Shown here: positions 10,951-21,285 of the stretch, one piece after another
How positions within the stretch are numbered: the first letter of the stretch is position 1
How the letters are laid out: every line of letters begins with the position of its first letter
Source: Paguma larvata
Lineage: Eukaryota > Chordata > Mammalia > Carnivora > Viverridae
Direction: 5' to 3'
Length of the DNA: 64,000 bases
NCBI GenBank assembly: GCA_030068075.1
Contig: CM057833.1
Location: 48,813,587 to 48,877,586, forward strand
Notes under the pieces: model-generated
What the model was told of the DNA's origin: nothing
The model's database searches: none
What the model saw: the letters and a program-made list of their open reading frames with translations, nothing else
Made by a program: the position numbers and the translations under genes

Positions 10951-11638
10951 AACTTATGAATTACTTCTGCTTAGTTTTACATTGAAGAAAATGTTATACA
11001 TCACATTGAGTTTTTAGGAAGTAGTTTAGAAATTTGGTTATGATGCCACTTAATGATGAGCCCAGAGTATGTAGTCTATCTGTGATAATCAGAAAAATAT
11101 GTAAATTTCACTGGTGTTCAGTTACCTATACATTTATCTCTTCTAATAAGCGTAAGTAAAGATGAACGTGCCGTGCAAATGCAGCTTTGAGGCCAAGTTC
11201 CTCAGCTCCCCATTTCCATTCAAAGTTACTGCACCTTACACAAATTGAGGAGCTACTAATGCTCTTTTCAGCATCTAATTGTATTCAGAGCAGCTGCTCT
11301 CAGCTGTGGGGTCGCTGAAACTTCCTGAAGGGGATCCGTGGGGTCAAGACAGAGAAATGGCATCAAACCGTGCTCGTGGTCATTGCAATCTTCTCCACTG
11401 TGTAGTTGCAATGAAAAAGAAAAAAAAAGTCTTATATTTTGTAGCCAATTTTGGCATTGGAGTGCCCATCTTTTTCTTTTGAATACTGTCTGACAAAACA
11501 GCACTCCTGCCACATACGGAATTAGGATGGTGGTTTTGAGACAAAGATTTGTGAGGAAAAACTAGCCACTTTTTATATGGAAAACACTTAAAAATTAAAA
11601 AAAAAATTTAAGTTTTGTGCTCTAGTTCAAAATAATTT

Positions 11639-11836
11639 TAAAAAATTTTTTTAATATTTATTTTTGAGAGAGAGACAGAGTGTGAGCAGGGGAGGGGCAG
11701 AGAGAAAAGGAGATACAGAATCCAAAACAGGCTTTGTCAGTACAGAGTCCGATGCAGGGCTGAAACCTACAAACCACAAGATCATGACCTGGGCTGAAGT
11801 CGGATGCTTAACCGACTGAGCCACCCAGGTACCCCT
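11639..11836 (-). repeat. CAN-SINE (feline type), antisense
   Basis: TTTTTTTAATATTTATTTTT tail complement, GA-rich body, end ACTGAGCCACCCAGGTACCC. Confidence 0.92.
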
Positions 11837-12180
11837 CAGTCAATACAGTGATATATGTGTTAGTTTCAGCCGTACCTGCTTCGATGTTGGTTGATAATGT
11901 GAAATGATTACCACAGTCGTCTAGTTAGTCTCCATCACCACACATACTACGTTTTTTCTTGTGATGAGAACTTTTAAGATAGACTCTTGGCAACTTTCAT
12001 ATGTTCAGTATGATATTGTCAACTGGAGTCACCATCCTGTACATTATATCCCAATGACTGATTTACTTTATAATTGTCAGTTTGTAACTTTTGGCCATTT
12101 TCATACACTTTCCCCCACCTATCCCCTTCCCTTTCCTCCACTTCTGGCAACCACAAATCAGGAAAATCATTTTTATTTTT
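11837..12180. repeat. Old L1 fragment
   Basis: The series GGTTGATAATGTGAAATGAT, ATTGTCAACTGGAGTCACCA, TGTACATTATATCCCAATGA, CACTTCTGGCAACCACAAAT is typical of old mammalian L1 3' regions. The subfamily was not assigned. Confidence 0.6.
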
Positions 12181-12949
12181 GAAAAAATAATTAGCAGAAA
12201 AATTATGATTATTCAGACGTGGGTACTTGGCAGACATTTCTTTGAAAATGGATGAAGCAAGCCTTCAAGAAAAACAATTGACAGTATTTGTTGGTGATGA
12301 TAAAATTTGAACTTTCAAGCAAAAGTTAGAATTCTGGAAAAGTTGTGTTCTTACTAGGAGTTGAAATTTCCCAATATTTAGACTTTTTCTATAAGGTTAT
12401 TGCTTGATATTAATATGATTTAAAAATATTACATAATGAAATAAGTCAGGATTTGGAAAATCTGCATGAGTCTGTAGATCAGTATTTTCTGAAGAGCAGT
12501 GTGTGATATGACGATATATAGGTAAAAGGTCATTCAGAATTCAGAATTGATCAATAGATTTTAATGAAACAGTATTTGAAAGTTTGTTGATGTAGTTGCA
12601 GATTCCACATTGCCCACTCAGCTTTAAGAAACTACAACCTGTCAAATTTTGGTGTGTTATCAAAGAAGAATGGGCCTGAAGGGCTATTAAAACCCTCTTC
12701 CATGTTCCAACTGTGTATCTTATGGAGGCCAGATTTTCTTTACATACTTGAGCCAAACAACATATTGCAACACACTGAATGCTAAAGCTGATGTGAAAAT
12801 CCGGTTGTCTTCTTTTAAGTCAGATATTGAAGAGATTTCCAAAAATAATTAAAACTACCTCTCGTTTCACCATTTCATTTTAGGAAATAAAGGTTTTGTT
12901 TTCAAAATAGTGTATACATCCATAGATAAAAACATTAATATATTACGTG

Positions 12950-13109
12950 TATTAAATATATTTTTGAGAGGGAGACACAGAATCTGAAGCAGACTCCAGG
13001 GTCCGAGCAGTCAGCACAGAGCCCGACATGGGACTCTAACCCACGAACCGTGAGATCATGACCTGAACTGAAGTTGGACACTTAACTGACTGAGCCACCC
13101 TGGTGCCCC
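12950..13109 (-). repeat. CAN-SINE (feline type), antisense, short body
   Basis: ATATTTTTGAGAGGGAGACA leads directly into GAATCTGAAGCAG, so the GCATGAGCAGGGGAGGGG block is missing. It ends GAGCCACCCTGGTGCCCC. Confidence 0.9.
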
Positions 13110-13245
13110 TTCTCTGCTAGTTTCTAATTCAGTAAATATCAGCAGAAAGAACCACATAAATAAAAGCCCTTTGAGACTCACTAATTTTTGAGATATAGTT
13201 GACATACAGTAAACTATGCAAAGTATTCAGTTTAATAAATTTGAC

Positions 13246-13652
13246 GGGGCACCTGGGTGGCTCAGTCGGTTGAGCTTCTGACTCTTGATTTCGGCTCAGG
13301 TCACGATCCCAGGGTTGTGGGCTCAAGCCTCGTGTCAGGCTCTATGCTGAGTGTGGAGCCTGCTTGAGTATCTTTTTCTTTCCCTCTGCCCTTTCTGTTC
13401 GTGCTCTCGCTCACTCCCAAATTAAAAAAATTTTTTTTAAAGGTTTTTGTTTTAATGTTTATTTTTGAGGGAGAGCCTGAGTGGGGGAGGAGGAAAGAGA
13501 GAGGGGGAGAGAGGATCTGAAGTGAGCTTTGTGCTGATAGCCTGATGAGTGGCTCGAACTCACGAACTGCCAGATCACGACCTGAGCTGAAGTCAGAAGC
13601 TTAACAGATCAAGCCACGCAGGTGCCCCCGCCAAATAATAATAATTAAAAAA
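13246..13652 (+). repeat. CAN-SINE (sense) interrupted in its A-tail by a second SINE
   Basis: Head GGGGCACCTGGGTGGCTCAG at 13246, body to the A-rich tail at about 13420. The tail resumes at 13631-13652 after an antisense SINE. The 12-bp target-site duplication AATAAATTTGAC stands at 13234-13245 and 13653-13664, enclosing both elements. Confidence 0.9.
13436..13632 (-). repeat. CAN-SINE, antisense, nested in the tail of the SINE at 13246
   Basis: TTTTTAATGTTTATTTTTGA-like tail complement, GA-rich body, end AAGCCACGCAGGTGCCCC. AATTAAAAAAA occurs at 13420-13430 and again at 13644-13654, as expected for its own insertion duplication inside the older A-tail. Confidence 0.88.
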
Positions 13653-14147
13653 AATAAATTTGACATATGTTTTACTGGCAAGTCTGAGGTGCATAGGGCA
13701 GTCCAGCAGGCTGGAAACTCAGGCAGGAGTTGATGTCATGGTCTGGACTTTGAAATTTGTAGGGTCAGTTGGCAAGATTTCTTAGGAAACTCAGGGAGGA
13801 TTTCTGTTAGAGTCTTACGGCAGAATTCTTTTTCCTCCAGGAAATCTGTTTCTGCTCCTGAAGTCTTCAACTGATTTGATGGAGCAACCCTCCCCCCATG
13901 TTATCAAGAGTAATGAATGTTCTTAAAGTCAACCAATTATAGATATTAATCATACCTCCAGAATACTTTCACAGTAACATCTAGACTAGTGTTTCACCAA
14001 AAAAACTCGGTACCATAGCCTAGCCAAGGTGATGCCTAAAATTTAACCATCATGCCATCTGTCTCTTCAGTCAGGAAAAAGAGCATCTCCATCAGCCACA
14101 GAAGTTTCCTGGGCTTCTTTGTAATCCCCTTTTCTCCATCCTCAATA

Positions 14148-14315
14148 TTTTTTTTATTTATTTTTAATTTATTTTTGAGAGAGAGAGGGAGAGAGAGACA
14201 CTGAGTGTGAGTGGGGGAGGGGCAGAGAGAGAGGGCGGCACACAACTCCAAGCAGGCTCCAGGCTCTGAGCTGTCAGCACAGAGCCCGACACAGGGCTCG
14301 AACCAGGCGCCCCCT
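14148..14315 (-). repeat. CAN-SINE, antisense, with internal deletion in the head
   Basis: Normal T-rich start and GA-rich body to ACAGGGCTCGAACC. It then jumps straight to AGGCGCCCCC, so about 60 bp of the tRNA-like region (GAGATCATGACC to GAGCCACCC) is missing. The polymerase III box region is therefore broken. Confidence 0.88.
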
Positions 14316-14894
14316 TCGATAATTTTAAGAGCGTGAAGCATTTCTGAGACCAAAAATGTTGAGAATGGTCATTTTATAGGCTTTCAAAACACATTTGGGG
14401 CAGAAAACATATTCTTTAAGAGTTTTTGGAAATATTTTGTAACCTGGAAAAAAGGCTGAGGTATTGTGCAGTATTTCGGTATCTTTTGCCAGATTCCATC
14501 CCCAAACCCCCCCTGAGCAATTTTCACAGGCTTGTTTGCTGGAGTAGCATTTTTCAAGATGCAGAGTGGAGTAGTTACTATGAAAAACAAAGGGTCGGAT
14601 AAGTTTAGAAAACACCAAGTTAAATAAAATCAAATAGACTTTTTTTACTGTAAGAATTTTCTGAGCTTTTAATATCCTAATGTACATTAAGAATTGTCAC
14701 AAGGAGAATATGATGTGCAGTTTCCCAAATTAATCCCTTTGAGACACTGTTGGGAAAGGCCCAGGTCTGATATTTAGCCTTTACTGGAAGGGACTGTCAC
14801 CATTTCAGGTCATTAGGGAGGGGGGTTGTGGGATGCCCATCAGTCATGATGGGGAAGCAAGTGTTTACACCAGACTTTGTTATCTACCTAATAT

Positions 14895-15060
14895 ATATTG
14901 TGCAATCCTTAAAACAGTCATAAATTTTATTTTCAAATTATAGATTTGAAAGCTGTTAAGAAATTGCCCAAGAGTACTCAACTAGGAAATGACAAAGTCA
15001 GGATTGAGCCCACATCTGTTTGATTCTGAAACCTGTGTTTTACTGCTTAAATCTGTTTAT
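14895..15060 (-). repeat. MIR, antisense
   Basis: AAATTGCCCAAGAGTACTCA, AGTCAGGATTGAGCCCACAT, TGATTCTGAAACCTGTGTTT: the usual antisense MIR order. Confidence 0.65.
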
Positions 15061-15322
15061 CTAAAGTTCATCCTAATGCTTTTCTTTTTCTGGTGTATAC
15101 TTGAGAGTTGGTCTAAGCTTATCAGGAAATAGCCAGCTCTAGAAGCCATAGAACCATTGGCTTTTTCCTGTAGGGAATATGGCGGAGTCTAATCATAGGG
15201 GACAGACACATCCCTTCTCTCCTCATCTCAGCTAATGGCAATTAAAATCTCTTCAACAGATTCTGTGTTTGTTGCTAGGCCTTTACAAGTTGTTGCTTGT
15301 GTAGCTTGATCATAGCTTTAAA

Positions 15323-15533
15323 TTTTTATTTCATTTTATTTTTGAGAAAGAGAAACACAAGCGTGAGTGGGGGAGGGGCAGAGAGAAAGGGAGGCACAGA
15401 ATATGAAGCAGGTTCCAGGCTCCGAGCAGTCAGCACAGAGCCTCACGCAGGGCTCGAACCCAACAACCGTGAGGTCATGACTGGAGCTGAAGTTGGATGC
15501 CTAACCAACTGAGCCTCCCAGGTGCCCCAGCCT
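15323..15533 (-). repeat. CAN-SINE (feline type), antisense
   Basis: The 15-bp duplication GATCATAGCTTTAAA stands at 15308-15322 and 15534-15548 without mismatch. The body is full length and ends GAGCCTCCCAGGTGCCCC. Confidence 0.96.
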
Positions 15534-15559
15534 GATCATAGCTTTAAAAGACTTAAAGG

Positions 15560-16197
15560 AGGCTGTCTTTTTTTTCCATTGAATACATTTTCCCGCTTTA
15601 TCAAAGATTAGTTGGCCATATACTTGCGGGTCCATTTCTGAGTTTTCTATTCTATTCCATTGGTCTATGTGTCTGTTTTTGTGCCAATACCATACAGTCT
15701 TGATGACCACCGCTTTGTAGTAGAGGTTAAAGTCTGGGATTGTGATGCCTCCCGCCTTGGGGATAAAGAAGATGTGGTACATATATACAATGGACTACTA
15801 TGTGGCAATGAGAAAAAATGAAATCTGGCCATGCGTAGCAACATGGATGGAACTGGAGGGTATTATGTTAAGTGAAATAAGTCAGTCAGAAAAAGACAGA
15901 TACCATATGTTTCCACGAATAGGTGGACTTGGTGAGACTAAGCAAAAACCAGGGGGAGGGGAAGAGGGGAAAGAAAAAAAAAAGACACAGAGAGGGAGGG
16001 AGATAAAACATAAGAGACTCTCAAAGACTAAGAACAAACTGAGGGTGAGGGAGATGGGGGCGGGGAGAGGGGGTGATGGGCATTAAAAAAGGGCACATGT
16101 TGGGATGAACACTGGGTGTTTTATGTAAACCAATTTGAAAATAAACTATTTTAAATTAAAAAATAAAAAAAAATTTAATAAAAGGTTAACATAAAAA
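15560..16197 (+). mobile_element. L1 3' end with 5' inversion (twin priming)
   Basis: The left part (about 15565-15760) is the 3' portion of L1 ORF2 in reverse orientation; its antisense reading gives [20 protein letters not shown]. The right part (about 15762-16197) is in sense orientation. It has the ORF2 C-terminus ([20 protein letters not shown] then ISQSEKDRYHMFPRI), the 3' UTR with a G-rich tract, and the A-rich tail. The flanks AAAAGACTTAAAGGA (15546-15560) and AAAAGAATTAAAGGG (16198-16212) look like the target-site duplication. Both parts are dead fragments with no complete reading frame. Confidence 0.88.
16053..16080 (+). other. G-rich tract in L1 3' UTR, quadruplex-capable
   Basis: GATGGGGGCGGGGAGAGG followed by GGGTGATGGG gives four runs of three or more G with short loops, which fits the simple quadruplex rule. 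G-rich tracts of this kind are known in L1 3' UTRs. Confidence 0.7.
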
Positions 16198-16639
16198 AAA
16201 AGAATTAAAGGGAATTATTGCTTTTAATAAAAATGTACTCCTGTTTTGAATACTGATGTTCACTGTTGACTGTGGCAGTCTTCATGGTAAGGGAATATAG
16301 ATGTCTTAGGTCATTAGTTTAGATATGATCAAGATTGATCGTAAAGTGATATCTATGTTCAGCTCGTGGAGTTAATTAATATGACTTTCTTCAAAGAATG
16401 TTAGATGAGATGATAGAAAGTTAGGAAAAGAAGTCCATATTTATTAAAAGAGTTTCATGAAGTGGCTCTTTATGTTTCCTTTTGTGTTTACAGATAATAT
16501 GTAGTTAAAAGGTGGGTACAGTTGAGGGAGTGTGGCAAAGAACACCTACCTGAGGGCACTGCAGCCTGACGGGGCGTCAGAAACAGAAGCCTTTGATGAT
16601 TTGCCATAAGCAAGACATTAGGCTAAAGACTTTACCTCT

Positions 16640-16830
16640 AGTAATGAGTATAATGCCACGACTCAGCGAGAGAGGAATTTATTCTCATTTTGCTTAACAA
16701 GGATCTGAGATTTAGGTAGAATAAGTAACTGACATTTGGCCATACATCTTGATCAAAGTACAGCCAGGATTCGAACTTAGGTGTGTCTGACTCCAAAGCC
16801 CGTCCCTGTCCTTCTGCTGTCTACTGCCTC
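16640..16830 (-). repeat. MIR, antisense
   Basis: ACAAGGATCTGAGATTTAGG, AGCCAGGATTCGAACTTAGG, TGTCTGACTCCAAAGCCCGT. Confidence 0.65.
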
Positions 16831-16995
16831 TAATGTTATAAAGTAAATGAAATAGATTGATTTATATGAGCTTTTTAAGGAACACTTACTAAGATTTAGT
16901 TACAGTGACCAATCAGTAAATTTAATCAGGACCAATTCCCTGGATAGGAAAATTATATGTTATCGTGTAGGGGAGCTAAAAGACTTATACTCTGT

Positions 16996-17062
16996 GATAA
17001 ATCTATAACCTATAATATATAAATCTATGAATAATATATAAATCTATAAACCTATATCTACC
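16996..17062. repeat. AT-rich imperfect tandem repeat
   Basis: About three imperfect copies of a unit containing ATAAATCTAT and CCTATA. Confidence 0.6.
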
Positions 17063-17755
17063 CGCAGTCCTCAGATAGTCTCCAAACTTCATAGTACCTG
17101 AAACATCCATCTTTTGGAAATTCTGTTCAGCTATGGCAAGAATTTCAAAAATTTTCAGCAACGAGTTGTTTTGTTTTTGTTTTGAATTAAAAGTAGTGTA
17201 AAACTTCATTTGACATAAGTATCTTGTGGTCTGGAGAAAGTCGAGGGAAATCAGGTACACTGAGTACAACAACCAGCCTATTTAAAAGCTGTCACGGATT
17301 ATTGGCATTTTGGAGTTAGGCAATTATGTTATGAGTCACATGAACTATCCAGCAATCTTTCATACTAAGAAGGAATGTAACCAAGCACGGATTGGAGGAT
17401 GGGTGTGTACTATGAGGAATTTTCAGCCTAGAATAAGGGAGGCCCAGCTTGAGGCCATTGAAAAGTCAGTTATTCCCAAGAAATTTTGCTTTGAATCTGT
17501 AAACCCCTAATCATTTGATGAGGGATCTGGGAATTTGAGTAGGATAGGATAGATATACTTAGATATATTATCTTCCTTTAATTCCTTAAGGAAATGAGTG
17601 TTTATTTTATGAAGTCACCGTTTTCTTCCAATGTTAGGTTGCCTTTTAAATAAAGACCAATGATAGAACGGGCCCAGAATCGAAACTAGTAATTTATTTA
17701 TTTTCTGCTTTTTAGATTTTAAAGAAATAAATTTGATTCATTTATTTTGGAGCTC

Positions 17756-17788
17756 AGGCTTGAATTCTTTAGGCTTGAATTCTTTAGA
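17756..17788. repeat. Short tandem duplication
   Basis: AGGCTTGAATTCTTT occurs twice in a row. Confidence 0.8.
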
Positions 17789-17837
17789 CTTTCGAATATT
17801 TTTATCTTATTTATAATATATTTAAAAGTTTTAAAAT

Positions 17838-18160
17838 ATACTTTTTAAGTAGGCTCCATGCCTAATATGGGGCTTGAACTCACAACCCTGAGATCAAGAG
17901 TCATATGCTCAAGGTGCCTGGGTGGCTCACTCGGTTAAACATCTGGCTCTTGATTTTGGCTCCTGTTGTGATCTCACAATTCGTGAGTTCAAGCCCTGTG
18001 TAAGCTCTGCACTGACAGAGTAGAGCCTGCTTGGGATTCTGTCTCTCTCTTTCTGCCCCTCCCTAGCTTGTGCACATGCTGTCTCTCTCTTGCCAAATAA
18101 ATAAATAAACATTAAAAAAAAAAGTCACATGCTTTACTGACTACGCCAGCCAGGTGCCCG
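17838..18160 (-). repeat. Short CAN-SINE (other subfamily), antisense, split by a younger SINE
   Basis: The left piece reads TTTTTAAGTAGGCTCCATGC to GAGATCAAGAGTCATATGCT. The right piece (18122-18160) resumes AGTCACATGCTTTACTGACT and ends GCCAGCCAGGTGCCC. The younger SINE at 17911 sits between them. Confidence 0.85.
17911..18121 (+). repeat. CAN-SINE (feline type), sense, nested
   Basis: Head GGTGCCTGGGTGGCTCACTC, body with CCTGCTTGGGATTCTGTCTC, tail AAATAAATAAATAAACATTA plus A-run. The target-site duplication is AGTCATATGCT against AGTCACATGCT in the host SINE. Confidence 0.92.
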
Positions 18161-18247
18161 TCATCCAATCTGCCTGTCAGACAACTTAAGATACAAATAT
18201 TTTTAGCCTATAATTGTTAATTTGGATTAAAGTATTTTTTAAGTGAA

Positions 18248-18469
18248 GGGGCGCCTGTGTGACTCAGTCAGTTAAGCATCTGACTTTGGCTCAGGTCATG
18301 ATCTCATGGTTCGTGGGTTCGAGCCCCGCATCGGGCTCTGTGCTGAGTGTTTGCTCAGAGCCTGGAGCCTGCTTCAGGTTCTATGTCTCCTCTCTTTGCC
18401 CCTCCTTCCCTTGCCCTCTATCTCTCTCTGCCCCTCAAAAATAAATGTAAAAAATAAAAATTTAAAAAC
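18248..18469 (+). repeat. CAN-SINE (feline type), sense
   Basis: Head GGGGCGCCTGTGTGACTCAG. The duplication TATTTTTTAAGTGA is found at 18233-18246 and 18470-18483 without mismatch. Confidence 0.95.
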
Positions 18470-18544
18470 TATTTTTTAAGTGAGTAAATGATATGTTTAA
18501 TACTTTCACAACAATATGTGATACTCTATTACATCAGTGGTTAT

Positions 18545-18703
18545 TTTTTTAAATTTATTTTTGAGAGAGAATCCCAAGCAGGCTCCAAGCTCTGTGCTGA
18601 GCCTGATGCCGGGCTCCATCTCACGATTGTGAGATCATGACCTGAGCTGAGATCAAGAGTAGACACTTAACTGACTGAACCATCCAGGCACGCCCCCCCC
18701 CCC
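18545..18703 (-). repeat. CAN-SINE, antisense, short body
   Basis: TTATTTTTTTAAATTTATTT, GAGAGAGAATCCCAAGCAGG, end GAACCATCCAGGCACG running into a C-run. It lacks most of the GA-rich block. With the sense copy at 18248 it forms an inverted pair. Confidence 0.88.
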
Positions 18704-18875
18704 TTTTTTAAGTTTATTTAATTTTAAGAAAGAGAAAGTATATCAGCTGCTTTAATTTTTGTATCTTCCATACTATCTTAGCCCATATGCATAATTATTT
18801 TTTTCTTGTGAAAGAACCCATGGGTTAATAAATTTTTATATTTGAATGTTTGATTAGCATGCTCTATCTGTATTT

Positions 18876-18978
18876 TTAGTTATTTTTAAAGTAATCTCTA
18901 CACCAAATGTGGAGCTCGAACTCAGAACCCCTAGATCAAGAGTGACATACTCCCCTGACTGAGCCCACCAGGTGTCCC
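18876..18978 (-). repeat. Short CAN-SINE piece (other subfamily), antisense
   Basis: AAAGTAATCTCTACACCAAA, GTGGAGCTCGAACTCAGAAC, ACTGAGCCCACCAGGTGTCC. Confidence 0.75.
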
Positions 18979-19608
18979 AACACACTGTCTTTGAATGTTG
19001 GCATAGCTATTTATTGGCTATCATTGATTTATGATTTCTATTAAAGAGCAGAAAGGATTCTATATCTTTTATTTTCCTTGCATAGTGCACAGGTTATGGA
19101 AGGAGAATTTGATCAGAAAGTATCAGTAAAATGCAGTGTTTAGAGCTGCAGGACTTAAACGCGGTAGCTGTCATTTTGATGTCTTTCCTATCAATCTGAC
19201 TGATGATTGTTTTTGCACTTATGAATTCCTTAGAACACCTGTTTTTCTGGAAGAAGAAAATGTTTGACTTTCAGTGACAGATGCAAATTATCTACATCAT
19301 TTTAAATTGAATTGAGGTAAAATAGGAAAAAAAATAGTGCCTAGGAAGTGACTAAATATGTACTTATGGTGAAGCACCCTTCTTTGGCCAAGCCAAGTAT
19401 GAAAACACTTAGTCGATAAATTCTTTATTCTTTGGTCCAAGCATAATTTTGTTCAAGGATGGTTTGATGTACAAAAGCTGCTTCACCCTCGTTTTTCATC
19501 ATGACCACTGACTTTCTCTTGAGTAGTTGCTTTATCTCAAGTCGTTACATTGATAGAATACCAAATTATCAGTGCTTAAAGTAGCAGTCCACCAATTCTT
19601 TTAACTTT

Positions 19609-19820
19609 TGTTTTTTTATTTTTTTATTTTTTGAGAGAGAGTAAGATAGAGTGCAAACAGGAAAGGGATAGAGAGAGAGAGGGAGACACAGAATCTGAAG
19701 CAGGCTCCAGGCTCTGGGCTGTCAGCACAGAGCCCAACATGGGGCTCCAACACACTAACTGTGAGGTCATAACCTGAGCCAATGTTGGACGCCTCACTGA
19801 CTGAGCCACCCACGCACCCC
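19609..19820 (-). repeat. CAN-SINE (feline type), antisense
   Basis: Ends GAGCCACCCACGCACCCC. The flanks CCACCAATTCTT (left) and CCACCAGTTCTT (right, from 19827) suggest the target-site duplication. Confidence 0.93.
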
Positions 19821-20329
19821 AGAAATCCACCAGTTCTTATTTCCTCTTTGGATCTATCTTTTTTCTGAGTTTCTGAATTGAATTGCATTTCTGTTTTCCT
19901 CCTCTTCTCCTCTTCCATTTGCTTCTCGGGTCTTCTCCAGACTTCAAACTAAAGCCCATAGCTTTTTACTCATTCTTTTGATCTAATACCTTCATTCAAG
20001 TTTCTGCAAAATTGGAGAAAAGGAAGGATGGGGAATAGACTTTTTAATCCTAAGGGTTTTTTTGGTTTTGTTTTACTTTTTTCTTCTGAATATCATCTGT
20101 ACCTTACAGATGGTGCCTCCTGGAGCCAGGAATATGAAGCCTAGTATTGTATAAGCCTGATGGTCATTGCTCTATTCTCAAGCTGTCCTTCTCTCTCAGT
20201 TGCAAAATACCTACTTTTCATCTTCATTTAAGTTTTTTGACAGTTATAGTTTCTTAGAGAATAGGAAAACAGTAAATTTATTATTTACTAGTGTCACTCT
20301 GACAGTGTCGAAACGTGAGATGAAGGACT

Positions 20330-20712
20330 GATGAGAACTGGTCTTCACTCGGACAGCTTGGGTTGAACTTAGGTTCTCTGACTTATTAGCTTTATGACCT
20401 TGATCAAGTCAGTCAACCTTTCTGAATCTCCATTTGTTCATTTTAAAGTTGTCCCTCTCAGAGGCTCCTGGGTGGCTCAGTCGGTTAAGCATCTGCCTCT
20501 TGGTTTCAGCTCAACTCTTGATCTCCTGGTTCGTGGGCTCAAGCCCCATCAGTGCAGAGCCTACTTGGGATTCTCTCTCTCTGTTCCTCTCCCACTTGTG
20601 CTGTCCATTTCTCTCAAAATAAATAAACTTTAAAAATAAAGTAGTCCCTCTCTGAATGAGATATATGAAAAGTGATTTTCGACCTGTAAAGTGTTTTGCG
20701 GGTATAATTTTT
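20330..20712 (+). repeat. MIR, split by a younger SINE
   Basis: CTTGGGTTGAACTTAGGTTC, TTATGACCTTGATCAAGTCA and TCTGAATCTCCATTTGTTC are followed by the SINE at 20462, and then CTGAATGAGATATATGAAAA continues. Confidence 0.65.
20462..20641 (+). repeat. CAN-SINE (feline type), sense, nested in a MIR
   Basis: Head GGCTCCTGGGTGGCTCAGTC, tail AAATAAATAAACTTTAAAAA. The duplication is AGTTGTCCCTCTC before and AGTAGTCCCTCTC after. Confidence 0.93.
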
Positions 20713-21026
20713 TGTAACCAGCTATGTGTTAAATTTTTGTATCTTTAATATAGTAAAGAGAAGTAAAGAGAATTCAAAATTTCCATTGAAACAAAGTGCA
20801 GATGAGTCTGCTGTTTCAAGAATTTCACAAATGGAGGTAGAATGTAAATGTTAAACATTTCGAATTGATGTGCTTTTTTATCGTTTTAAACTTTTCTATG
20901 TATGAGATACACACATATAAAAATGTATATAACGAAGTACATATGGTGGTTGTGCACATTGTAAGTAATGACAATCAATAATCACCAACATACATATCGC
21001 TTAGTTTAAGAAATAAAACATCACAG

Positions 21027-21196
21027 GGGCTTCTGGGTGGCTCAGTCTGACTTTAGCTCAGCTAAGTTAGGTGTCTGACTTTGGCTCAGCTCATGATCTT
21101 GAGTTCATGAGTTCAAGCCCCACAATGGGCTCTGTGCTATCAGCACAGAGCCCCCTTCGGAACTTCTGTCTCCCTTTCTCTGCCCCTCCTCCACTG

Positions 21197-21231
<35 letters not shown>

Positions 21232-21285
21232 CACACACACACACACACGTGCGCTCTCTCTCAAAAATAAACATAAAAAAAAAAT
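21027..21285 (+). repeat. CAN-SINE (feline type), sense, with expanded GT/GC/AC block
   Basis: Head GGGGCTTCTGGGTGGCTCAG, then a short internal duplication (TGACTTTAGCTCAGCTAAGT against TGACTTTGGCTCAGCTCATG). The normal CT-rich stretch is enlarged by alternating GT, GC and AC dinucleotides, followed by an A-rich tail. AACATCACA repeats on both flanks (21016-21024 and 21288-21296). Confidence 0.92.
21197..21254. repeat. Alternating purine-pyrimidine tract with palindrome
   Basis: (GT)14(GC)4(AC)8 followed by GTGCGC. All 58 bases alternate purine and pyrimidine. Positions 21209-21248 are a perfect 40-bp palindrome, (GT)8(GC)4(AC)8. Such DNA can form Z-DNA or a cruciform. Confidence 0.95.

Noticed and set aside
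15501..15782. Antisense 93-codon frame with [20 protein letters not shown]
   Set aside because: Inverted L1 ORF2 segment running into a SINE.
15742..16086. 114-codon sense reading frame [20 protein letters not shown]
   Set aside because: The second part is the C-terminus of L1 ORF2 and 3' UTR; the first part runs across the inversion junction. It is a fragment, not a gene.
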